A stretch of DNA of 15,382 bases from UBA6776 sp964636785. Its GTDB lineage: Bacteria > Bdellovibrionota > Bdellovibrionia > Bdellovibrionales > UBA1609. Positions 6,346 to 13,134 of the stretch are shown here, piece after piece (positions within the stretch are counted from its first letter, which is position 1; every line of letters begins with the position of its first letter). A program made the translations under genes and the position numbers. The DNA lies in contig CAZWVK010000059.1 in NCBI GenBank assembly GCA_964636785.1, positions 1 through 15,382 on the forward strand, in the 5' to 3' direction. The notes beneath the pieces were generated by a model. That model was not told the origin of the DNA. It saw nothing but the letters and a program-made list of their open reading frames with translations, and did not search any database.

Positions 6346-7791
6346 TTGGATAAAATCTTAAATTTTATCAATGGTGAATATAAAGAGCCAAAATCAGGAA
6401 AGTATCTTGAGAAAAGAAGTCCTATCACTGATGAAGTGATTTATGACCTTCCGGCATCGAATGAACTCGATGTGATTGAAGCGATCTCGAGCGCTCATAA
6501 AGCTTTTGAAAAGTGGTCAAAGACTTCGGCGGAAGAGCGCTCTCATATTTTAAATAAGATTGCAGACATTATTGATGCTCGTGCCGAGGACTTTGCCATC
6601 GCTGAGTGTGAAGATGTGGGTAAGCCCCTCTCTTTAGCCAGAAAGCTCGATATTCCAAGAGCTTCACAGAACTTTCGCTTCTTTGCAGCGAAGATTCTTC
6701 ATAAAGTTGAAACGGCATCAGATATGGATGGGGATGCGATCAACTACGTACTTCGTCAGCCACTTGGAGTCGCAGGACTTATTTCGCCGTGGAATCTTCC
6801 GCTTTATCTATTGACTTGGAAAATTGCACCAGCGCTTGCCACAGGGAACACAGCGGTTTGTAAGCCTTCTGAGTTCACATCGAAAACCGCATTTATGCTC
6901 GGAGAGGTGTTTAACCAAGCCGGTCTTCCCAAAGGTGTGTGCAACATAATTCTTGGTGAAGGCGATCCCGTTGGAAAAACTCTGGTTGAGCACCCGGGTG
7001 TGCCCATCGTTTCCTTTACAGGTGGGACTAAAACCGGGGAGGAGATTCAAAAGCAAAGTCTTGGGCAGTTCAAAAAATTAAGTCTTGAGCTAGGTGGAAA
7101 GAACGCAACGATTGTTTTGAAAGATGTCGATATTAAAAAGGTTGTGCCTGCAATTATTCGCGCAAGCTTTTTGAATCAAGGAGAGATCTGCCTTTGCGGA
7201 TCAAAAATCTTGGTTCAGGAAGATATTTTTGAAGAGTTTTGTTCCGTCTTTGCAGAGGCGACCAATAACTTGATTGTTGGTGATCCGAAAGATGAAAAGA
7301 CTTTTATGGGGCCGCTGGTATCACGCGCTCATTTTGAAAAAGTCTTGAGTGCCATTGAGCTTGCGAAAAAAGAAAATGGAAAAATCATTGCGGGTGGTGA
7401 AACTCCAAAGTTCGAAGATGAAAAAATGAATCAAGGCTACTTCATTCGACCAACGGTGATCAAAGATCTTACAAACTGCTCGGAGCTTCACCAAACAGAA
7501 ATCTTTGGTCCGGTTGTAACGATCAATTCCTTTAAGTATATGCATGAAGGGGTGAAGTGGGCGAATACATCTCCGTATGGATTGTCAGCGAGTGTGTGGA
7601 CCAAGGATTTATCAAAGGCTCATAAGATTGCACGCGATCTTCAAGTGGGGACTGTTTGGATCAACACTTGGCTTAAAAGAGATTTACGAATGCCATTTGG
7701 AGGCCAAAAAGCCTCTGGACTTGGCCGTGAAGGGGGCGATGACTCCATCGACTTCTTCACCGAGAAAAAAACCGTTTGTGTACAACTTTAA
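6346..7791 (+). CDS. Aldehyde dehydrogenase, 2-aminomuconic/2-hydroxymuconic semialdehyde type
   Basis: NAD(P)-dependent ALDH, 481 residues, oxidising the ring-cleavage aldehyde to the dicarboxylate. TTG 6346 is preferred because AAGGAG (6331-6336) is nine bases before it and the protein then starts MDKILNFINGEY, typical of the family; an in-frame ATG at 6328 lacks an RBS and lies within the LLM gene. From the TTG start: PWN with N150, K173 in VCKPSE, the FTGGTKTG cofactor loop (about 224-231), general base E248 in LELGGKN, and nucleophile C282 in NQGEICLCGSK. NQGEICLC is characteristic of the 2-aminomuconic semialdehyde dehydrogenase (AmnC / ALDH8A1) and 2-hydroxymuconic semialdehyde dehydrogenase branch. 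Between the LLM and dioxygenase genes; its stop codon is the left edge of a large hairpin. Confidence 0.92.
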   Translation: MDKILNFINGEYKEPKSGKYLEKRSPITDEVIYDLPASNELDVIEAISSAHKAFEKWSKTSAEERSHILNKIADIIDARAEDFAIAECEDVGKPLSLARKLDIPRASQNFRFFAAKILHKVETASDMDGDAINYVLRQPLGVAGLISPWNLPLYLLTWKIAPALATGNTAVCKPSEFTSKTAFMLGEVFNQAGLPKGVCNIILGEGDPVGKTLVEHPGVPIVSFTGGTKTGEEIQKQSLGQFKKLSLELGGKNATIVLKDVDIKKVVPAIIRASFLNQGEICLCGSKILVQEDIFEEFCSVFAEATNNLIVGDPKDEKTFMGPLVSRAHFEKVLSAIELAKKENGKIIAGGETPKFEDEKMNQGYFIRPTVIKDLTNCSELHQTEIFGPVVTINSFKYMHEGVKWANTSPYGLSASVWTKDLSKAHKIARDLQVGTVWINTWLKRDLRMPFGGQKASGLGREGGDDSIDFFTEKKTVCVQL

Positions 7792-7864
7792 AGGTACCTG
7801 CGCGGGCGGCTAGCCTTCTTTTTCTGATATGCGCCGCATATCAGAAAAAGAAGCAGGTACCTTT
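7790..7864 (+). repeat. Stop-codon-anchored hairpin element 1 (possible attenuator or terminator)
   Basis: Outer stem AAAGGTACCTG (7790-7800) / CAGGTACCTTT (7854-7864), 11 bp, perfect. Inner stem 7815-7833 / 7835-7853, 19 bp, perfect around a single central base. A 14-nt bulge (7801-7814, GC-rich) is present only on the left. The TAA of the ALDH gene (7789-7791) enters the outer arm. It is followed by TTTTGGGA and then the amnB RBS. The short T run makes it a possible weak terminator or attenuator. Confidence 0.75.
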
Positions 7865-7882
7865 TGGGAAAGGGAGAGTGTG

Positions 7883-8794
7883 ATGGCTAAAGGAAAGATT
7901 GTAGCGGGATGTTTAGCGCCTCATCCGCCTCATTTGGTCTATGCAGAGAATCCACCGCAAAATGAACCCAAATCCGAAGGGGGCTGGGAGAATTTAAGAT
8001 GGGCCTATGAGCGGCTCAGAAAATCTCTAAGCCAAACGGAATATGATGTTTTGATTGTTCACTCTCCTCATTGGCGCACTCAAGTGGGAACTCATTTTCT
8101 TGGTGTTGAAAAATTCAAATCGATTTCTGTGGATCCGGTTTTTCCTCATCTTTTTCGGTACAGCTATGATCTCAAAGTGGATGTGGATCTTTCAAAAGCG
8201 ATACATGATAGCGCAAAAAAAAGAGGCTTAACCGCTCAGATGATGACCAATCCAGATTTTAGAATCGATTATGGAACGATTGTCTCCTGTCACTTATCAA
8301 ACCCGGCATGGGATAAACCGATTGTTTCCATTTCAAGCAATGGTGCCGCCCGATATTACAATATGGAAGTTCTTCAGGCGATGATGTTTGATTTGGGGCA
8401 AGCAACAAAAGAAGCGGTTGAGGCCTCGGGAAAGCGTGCAGTTCTTTTAAGCTCCAATTCCTTAAGTCATAGACATTTTGTGAAAGAGCCCGATCTTCCA
8501 GAAGATATGAGTCACGAGCATATCAACAATCACAATCAATATCTTTGGGATATGAAGATGATTGAACTGATGCGAACGGGTCGTACTAAAGAGATGTGTC
8601 AAATCATGTCCGATTTTACAGAACAGGCCACTGCGGAAACGGATTCAGGATCGTTAAGCTGGCTTATGAGTGCGCTGGATTTTCCAACCTATCCAGCAGA
8701 GCTTCATGGTTATGGAACGGTGATTGGCACTGGCAATGCGGTTATGGAATGGCGGCCTCAAGATGAGCATTTGCCTTATGAAAGGAGAGTTTAA
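7883..8794 (+). CDS. amnB: 2-aminophenol 1,6-dioxygenase-type extradiol dioxygenase, catalytic beta subunit
   Basis: LigB-superfamily (class III) non-haem Fe(II) ring-cleavage enzyme: ortho-aminophenols plus O2 give 2-aminomuconate 6-semialdehyde. 303 residues from ATG 7883, chosen for GGGAG (7872-7876) six bases upstream; an in-frame ATG at 7829 lies inside the preceding hairpin stem and adds 18 residues absent from the family. The sequence follows AmnB closely: AGCLAPHPPHLVYAENPPQN (8-27), HSPHW (60-64), FRIDYGTI (126-133), SNSLSHRHF (191-199), PAELHGYGTVIGTGNAV (271-287). Expected iron ligands by family analogy are H14, H63 and E273, with H196 as the catalytic acid/base; all are present. 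Five bases separate it from the alpha subunit gene. Confidence 0.93.
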   Translation: MAKGKIVAGCLAPHPPHLVYAENPPQNEPKSEGGWENLRWAYERLRKSLSQTEYDVLIVHSPHWRTQVGTHFLGVEKFKSISVDPVFPHLFRYSYDLKVDVDLSKAIHDSAKKRGLTAQMMTNPDFRIDYGTIVSCHLSNPAWDKPIVSISSNGAARYYNMEVLQAMMFDLGQATKEAVEASGKRAVLLSSNSLSHRHFVKEPDLPEDMSHEHINNHNQYLWDMKMIELMRTGRTKEMCQIMSDFTEQATAETDSGSLSWLMSALDFPTYPAELHGYGTVIGTGNAVMEWRPQDEHLPYERRV

Positions 8795-8799
8795 GAGCG

Positions 8800-9792
8800 A
8801 TGAAAAAATCAAGTCTCCTTAAAGGCTTTATTCTACCAGGTCTTCCTCATATTCTTTTGGCTTCAGATCAAAATCCGGGATGGAAAAAGGTCAGAGAAAG
8901 CTTTCATCAGGTTAAAAAATCGATCGATGAGCTGAATCCCGATGTTCTTTTGGTTTACTCGACCTATTGGCCAAGTGTTCTAGGTCATCAGGTCTTAACA
9001 AGACCAATGAGCGAGTGGACTCATGTGGATGATCAGTTTCACGCCTTAGGATCGATTCCCTATAAAATCAAAGGGGATCAAAACTTAGGAGAGCTCATTG
9101 TTGAAAAAAGCAAAGAGCGCGGCCTTTACGCAAAACCTGTGAACTATCATGGTTTTCCCATTGATACCGGAGCCGTAGTTGTTCATCAGCTGATCAATAA
9201 AGACAACAAACGTCCAATGATTGTTGTTTCAAGCAATGTTTATTCTGATCGTGCAGAGACGGTTGTATTTGGAAAAGCGGCTCGTGATGCATTGGAAGCC
9301 TCAGGAAAAACAGCCGTTGCGATTGTGGTCAGCTCTCTTTCCAATCGACTTCATTCTGAAACCGTTGAGCCCAAAGATGATCGAATTCATTCCTTAAAAG
9401 ATCATGAGTGGAATTTGAAGTTCCTTGAGTTTTTAAAAGAAGGGCGCCTGGAAGATGCGAGTCAGCTTTCACGCCAGTTTCATAAAGAAGCGAGAGTTCA
9501 TAAAGTCGCTAATTTTAAGCCGTTTTGGTGGCTTTCTTCAGTGATGGGACAAAACAATTTGTATGCGGGTGAGGTTTTAGGCTATGAGCCGATTTATGGT
9601 TCAGGCGCAGCAGTAGTTGGGCTTACACCATCCGAAAAAGCTGCACGCGATCTAGAATTTGATGAAAATGATCCGGATGTTTATAAGGGCGAAAGAAATG
9701 TTTTAGGCGGAGATGAAGAGGGAACTCAGCAAAGTCTCTCTTTGGATATGCGAGATCCTGAAGACTCGGACGCATTTGGAAGGGCGCCTTAG
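8800..9792 (+). CDS. amnA: 2-aminophenol 1,6-dioxygenase-type alpha subunit with acidic C-terminal tail
   Basis: LigB-fold paralogue of the beta subunit and its structural partner in the heteromeric enzyme. The fold is shared (LKGFILPGLPHILLA at 8-22, VLLVYSTYWPS at 49-59, IDTGAVVVHQLI at 121-132, SSLSNRLH at 178-185, YAGEVLGYEPIYGSGAAVVG at 255-274), but the second iron-ligand histidine of the beta subunit is Tyr (Y56 in YSTYW), as expected of a non-catalytic subunit. About 55 residues after position 276 extend past the usual ~275-residue end: an acidic, low-complexity tail (DENDPDVYKGERN, GGDEEG, DPEDSDAFG). The RBS region AAAGGAGAG is at the end of amnB. The next gene follows after two bases. 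Confidence 0.9.
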   Translation: MKKSSLLKGFILPGLPHILLASDQNPGWKKVRESFHQVKKSIDELNPDVLLVYSTYWPSVLGHQVLTRPMSEWTHVDDQFHALGSIPYKIKGDQNLGELIVEKSKERGLYAKPVNYHGFPIDTGAVVVHQLINKDNKRPMIVVSSNVYSDRAETVVFGKAARDALEASGKTAVAIVVSSLSNRLHSETVEPKDDRIHSLKDHEWNLKFLEFLKEGRLEDASQLSRQFHKEARVHKVANFKPFWWLSSVMGQNNLYAGEVLGYEPIYGSGAAVVGLTPSEKAARDLEFDENDPDVYKGERNVLGGDEEGTQQSLSLDMRDPEDSDAFGRAP

Positions 9793-9794
9793 AT

Positions 9795-10877
9795 ATGGAA
9801 ATGAAGTCATTTCCTAAAGTTAAAGACATTTATCCAACCTCTCCTTTAGGAGATGAGGTTCAAGGTATCCCGACTGGGCGTGATGTGGAGTGGGTTCCTC
9901 TTGTGGATTACAGAAGAAACGGTGTGAGTGAAAACACCATTCATGGAGCGGTTGCTTGGTGCTCTGGAAAAAACAGCATTCACTCCTTTGGTGGGAACGT
10001 GCTTTGTTATGGAAGATCCATGATGAAGCCTTTTTATATTAAAGTTTTCTCTAAAGAATTGGAAAGTGAGACCAACTCCAAACAAAAAGCGATCTCGGTC
10101 GCTAGCCACAACGGGACATTTGAGCATGTGGAAGTTTCGCAAAGTCTTTTGAGTGAGTCCGAGTGGGGACTGATGCAAACACCACTTGATCTTCCACTGG
10201 TTCAATTTGGTCGCCAGGTGAGGCGTCCAAGAAGATGGTACAACAACTCTTCCGGCCACCATGCGGCGATATTAAAAGGCTGCAGGCTTAAGGGCTGGCA
10301 AAGAGTCGGCTACACTCTGCCAAGCCACAATGTTTATATGGAATTTTTAAAAGTTGTAAAAAGATATCTGGGTGAAGGGTTTGAACCTAAACGGGTCGCT
10401 CGAGATGGCGATGGTCTTCCTACAGTTGCGATGACTGTAACAGAGCTCGCTCAGTGTTATGCGGGACTTGTAAAGAACAAGAATGAAGACTGGATTTGGG
10501 ATGCGATGATTGAGCATCCGGATCTTGTGGGTGGTTTCAACAGACTAGACACGACCATCATGAAAAGCTGCAAAGGAAAAGTGATCGCTAAAGAAGGAGC
10601 AGATGGACTCTTAGGTCTTGGAATTGAGCATCCTGATTTTCCAGAAGGTCTTGGAGTGGTGATTAAAATCGCTCATGGTTGGAATCCTCAAGCCACTTGG
10701 TATGTGGCAAGAGCGATCTTAGGGGTTCTTGGATTTGAACTTAGAAATCCTTATCCTTTGAGACGTCAAAAAGCTTTTTTAGTTCCAGGAGTGGTTCCTG
10801 AAAAGTATCTGGAGAAATTAACATCGATTCCGACTTGGGATGAGTGGGATCCTGATATCGACCGCTGGTACTTTTAA
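9795..10877 (+). CDS. Asparaginase-II-family (AnsA_II-like) protein
   Basis: 360 residues matching the PF06089-type L-asparaginase II family, unrelated to the classical bacterial type I/II enzymes. Motifs: GRSMMKPF (73-80, family RSxxKPF), SVASHNGTFEHVEV (101-114, family SHsGxxxH), WYNNSSGHHAAIL (148-160, family NNCSGKHAxML), SHN (177-179, in place of dHPvQ), ARDGDGLP (202-209, family giDGCGxP), LVGGFNRLDTTIM (244-256) and AKEGADGLLGLGI (265-277). Both family cysteines in these motifs are replaced (NNCSGK to NNSSGH, DGCG to DGDG), suggesting altered substrate. No reaction in known aminophenol degradation needs it; an amide-hydrolysing step on an aromatic amide or downstream amide is possible. 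It follows amnA by two bases; its TAA lies in the next hairpin. RBS weak. Confidence 0.82.
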   Translation: MEMKSFPKVKDIYPTSPLGDEVQGIPTGRDVEWVPLVDYRRNGVSENTIHGAVAWCSGKNSIHSFGGNVLCYGRSMMKPFYIKVFSKELESETNSKQKAISVASHNGTFEHVEVSQSLLSESEWGLMQTPLDLPLVQFGRQVRRPRRWYNNSSGHHAAILKGCRLKGWQRVGYTLPSHNVYMEFLKVVKRYLGEGFEPKRVARDGDGLPTVAMTVTELAQCYAGLVKNKNEDWIWDAMIEHPDLVGGFNRLDTTIMKSCKGKVIAKEGADGLLGLGIEHPDFPEGLGVVIKIAHGWNPQATWYVARAILGVLGFELRNPYPLRRQKAFLVPGVVPEKYLEKLTSIPTWDEWDPDIDRWYF

Positions 10878-10938
10878 AAGGTTCCCGGTTAAATTTGCGG
10901 GACTCAGCGCGTCCCGCAAATTTAACCGGGAACCTTTT
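10876..10938 (+). repeat. Stop-codon-anchored hairpin element 2 (possible terminator or attenuator)
   Basis: Perfect inverted repeat with 28-bp arms (10876-10903 and 10911-10938; outer end AAAAGGTTCCCGG / CCGGGAACCTTTT) and a 7-nt loop TCAGCGC. The asparaginase-like stop TAA (10875-10877) runs into the left arm, and TTTTGGGAGG follows on the right, as in element 1. The outer sequence is GGTTCC/GGAACC here and GGTACC/GGTACC in element 1, i.e. paired changes. Confidence 0.8.
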
Positions 10939-10996
10939 GGGAGGAATGTAGGAATTACACTTTCAAATGCTCAAACCATGAGCGATAAATCATTCT

Positions 10997-12370
10997 GTGT
11001 TTAGCCATCTTCACATCCTTTTTTTCATCCTAATTGGTTTTGAAATTTGTTTTTTCAGTTATGCCGGAGCTTCGGATTGTGATGCTCTTTTAACGGACGA
11101 TCTCGCTTACACTTTAAATAGCATCGAGAATATGCGAAGTGAGAATGGCTTGCTCCATGACACGATCTGGATTCGAGATCACGCTGAAAAGGGTACTCGA
11201 ACTCGAGTTTTAAATTCAGTGACTTCTCCAACAAATATCGCGGTGGATATTCTTGTTCAAAGTGAAATTGGAAATAAAGTAAATCTGAAAAAAGCAATTG
11301 ATGCGCTTTTGGAATTGGAAACTCACAAAGAATCGGGTTTGTTTTTTTCTTGGTACTCGACCAAGTCCAAGAGTCCATCCGTTAAGAGTTATGATGTATC
11401 TTCAGTTGATAACCTGCATTTGGCATTGGCGCTGTGGACTATCGCCGCCCATTTTCCGGACGAAGAGTTTGCTAAGCGTGCGGATAAAATATTTAAGCAG
11501 ATGGACTTTTCGCTTTTCTATGATCCTGACTCAAATCTAATCGGGGGAAATCTAAAGCACTTTAATGGAGAGTGGACTTTAGAAGCTTATCGGTTTTCAC
11601 ACTTTGGATCCGAAGCGAGGATTCTCTATAGTCTTGGATGGGCTTTGGATGTTTTTAAAAAAATTCCTGAAAAGGCAAATTTCATTGAGCGAGCGATCGA
11701 AAATCTAACATTCGAAAGATCGGTTTCAGATCAAGGTGAGATTCTTAAACTTTGGGATGGTGCTCTTTTTCAGCTCTACTTTCCAAAGATATTTATTGGA
11801 GAGGAGCGCTACTCGACAAAGTTGAGATCTTATTTTGAATCCACAGCAAGGCTGATGGATAGTGAGGGGAAAAGAAGAGGTCTTCTAACACCTGCCGCTC
11901 ACTCTCCGGGAAGAAGATCCTGTCGCGGAGCTTTCAGTTATAAAGACAAATCAGGCTTGAAAGTTTTGGTTAGCAATCAAAATAGGGATATGGATTCGGA
12001 TGAGTTCAGTAAATCTTGGGAAGAATTATTCACACCTTATGCACTCTTTATGGCAGCGACCTCTCGCAAGATAGAGCTTATCAAAGCTCTCGATTCGCTC
12101 AGAGATTTCAGGTCGAAACAGGGTCAGAGACTCTACCTCAAAGACCTTGGCTGGATGGACGGGCTCATTGTAGAGGGACCACGTGCAGAAACAGTTGTTC
12201 CAGCACAGCTGGCATTGAATCAAAACATGATTGCTCTTTCTCTCTTCATCATGAATGCTAAGGATGGCTTAAGTCTGAGTGCAAGAACCTTGGCAAAAGA
12301 TCCCATGGTTTCAAGAAGACTAAAGCAGTTTTATCAGATGTTGGATCGGAGGCTTTCAAATGAAAATTGA
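10997..12370 (+). CDS. Exported glucoamylase-like / DUF3131-like alpha-helical barrel protein
   Basis: 457 residues with a hydrophobic signal sequence (FSHLHILFFILIGFEICFFS, likely cleaved near AGA-SDCD, about 25). The mature part looks like an (alpha/alpha)6 barrel of glycoside-hydrolase type: GLFFSWYSTKSKS (114-126) then YDVSSVDNLHLALALW (132-147), resembling the nWYd...vSsvDNG motif of DUF3131/glucoamylase-like domains; LWDGALFQLYFPKIF (252-266), resembling the W-G-xxFeylmP motif of PF10091; and FTPYALFMA (345-353). Substrate is probably a glycan. The GTG start at 10997 has no good RBS; the same frame has ATG 10967 and then a TGA at 10979, so the N-terminus could have been shortened. Its end overlaps the RidA gene by 11 bases. 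Confidence 0.6.
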   Translation: MFSHLHILFFILIGFEICFFSYAGASDCDALLTDDLAYTLNSIENMRSENGLLHDTIWIRDHAEKGTRTRVLNSVTSPTNIAVDILVQSEIGNKVNLKKAIDALLELETHKESGLFFSWYSTKSKSPSVKSYDVSSVDNLHLALALWTIAAHFPDEEFAKRADKIFKQMDFSLFYDPDSNLIGGNLKHFNGEWTLEAYRFSHFGSEARILYSLGWALDVFKKIPEKANFIERAIENLTFERSVSDQGEILKLWDGALFQLYFPKIFIGEERYSTKLRSYFESTARLMDSEGKRRGLLTPAAHSPGRRSCRGAFSYKDKSGLKVLVSNQNRDMDSDEFSKSWEELFTPYALFMAATSRKIELIKALDSLRDFRSKQGQRLYLKDLGWMDGLIVEGPRAETVVPAQLALNQNMIALSLFIMNAKDGLSLSARTLAKDPMVSRRLKQFYQMLDRRLSNEN

Positions 12371-12779
12371 ATCGAAAAAAGCGCCACCTCCTGTCGGGCC
12401 TTATCCACATGCAAGACGGGTTGGAGATTTTATTTTTGTTTCAGGTATGGGGCCTAGAAAACCTGGCATGAATGACATTCCTGGAGTTGAACTCGATCAA
12501 GATGGAAATGTTTTATCCCATGACATTGAAAAGCAGACTCACTCGGTGATTGAGAATATCGCAGCTGTTCTTGAGGACGCCGACGCCAGTTTAAAGGACG
12601 TTGTAGACGTACAGGTTTTCTTGACTCATATGAAGAGTGATTTCCAAAAGTTCAATAGAATATACGCGGAATATTTTTCAGAGATTGGCGCGACGCGCAC
12701 AACCGTTGAAGTTTTAAGCCTTCCCACGCCTATTGCGGTGGAGCTGAAGGTCATCGCCTATAAACCCTTGCCGACGTGA
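12360..12779 (+). CDS. RidA-family 2-aminomuconate deaminase
   Basis: 139 residues of the RidA/YjgF/YER057c/UK114 family, trimeric enamine/imine deaminases. The subgroup markers match 2-aminomuconate deaminase (AmnD/NbaF): APPPVGPYPHARRVGDFIFV (8-27) and SGMGPRKPG (28-36), the 40-60 insertion (IPGVELDQDGNVLSHDI), VVDVQVFLTHM (81-91), ATRTTVEVLSLPTPIAVELK (111-130). R113 corresponds to the conserved carboxylate-binding Arg of RidA and E128 to the catalytic Glu. It should convert 2-aminomuconate to 4-oxalocrotonate plus ammonia, the step after the ALDH. GGAGG at 12348-12352 is seven bases before ATG 12360, inside the end of the preceding gene. Its place beyond the hairpin and the glycosidase-like gene is odd for a pathway gene, but the overlap implies co-transcription. 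Confidence 0.88.
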   Translation: MKIESKKAPPPVGPYPHARRVGDFIFVSGMGPRKPGMNDIPGVELDQDGNVLSHDIEKQTHSVIENIAAVLEDADASLKDVVDVQVFLTHMKSDFQKFNRIYAEYFSEIGATRTTVEVLSLPTPIAVELKVIAYKPLPT

Positions 12780-12831
12780 GTTTTTTGTAATCTAAAGAGA
12801 TTTAGGTTTTGTAATTCTTTAGGGGGGAGTT

Positions 12832-13134
12832 ATGAAAGCACTACTTTTAGGCCTTGTTTTTATTTTTTCAACACCAGGGCTTTCCGCAACGGGCGGTGGC
12901 TCATCCATGAAGAGGATGAATGCCAGTGATTACACCTGCCAAGAGTTTCGAGCAGCCATTCAACAAAATGGTGAGATTATGGTCTTGTTTGCAGGCGGCA
13001 TTTTAGGACGTTCGTTCTATGCAAATCCTCATCAGTGTTCTTTTACGGATGTTCCAGTGAGCCGTCACTTTAGAGCTAAGAACGGCGAGAGCTGCAATCT
13101 TCGCTGGGCTTGTGAACACGACAATCGCCCTTAA
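12832..13134 (+). CDS. Small exported four-cysteine protein, unknown function
   Basis: 100 residues. Signal peptide MKALLLGLVFIFSTPGLSA (cleavage near 19) followed by GGG-rich linker and a compact domain with Cys in YTCQEF (36), HQCSF (69), ESCNL (88) and WACEH (94), spacing suited to two periplasmic disulfides. The pattern YTC-x-E/VR...G...C...C...C resembles small periplasmic proteins seen in many proteobacteria, but I cannot name a function. A strong purine RBS (AGGGGGGAG, 12821-12829) precedes ATG 12832. The stop overlaps the convergent stop of the 13904 gene (TTAA, 13131-13134). Confidence 0.75.
   Translation: MKALLLGLVFIFSTPGLSATGGGSSMKRMNASDYTCQEFRAAIQQNGEIMVLFAGGILGRSFYANPHQCSFTDVPVSRHFRAKNGESCNLRWACEHDNRP

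Noticed and set aside
7829..7882. Upstream ATG at 7829 as start of the amnB gene
   Set aside because: It lies inside the palindromic stem; the added 18 residues are absent from the family, while ATG 7883 has a good RBS.
9846..10262. 138-codon minus-strand open frame inside the asparaginase-like gene
   Set aside because: Shadow of a well-supported plus-strand gene with family motifs; no RBS or recognisable protein features.
7790..10938. The two hairpins as terminal inverted repeats of a composite transposon carrying amnBA
   Set aside because: Each is a self-contained palindrome at one site with different interiors; no transposase is nearby and the operon is continuous across them.
12783..12815. 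Repeated TTTTGTAAT before the four-cysteine gene as a promoter or operator
   Set aside because: Two short AT-rich repeats with poor -35/-10 spacing; not distinguishable from chance.
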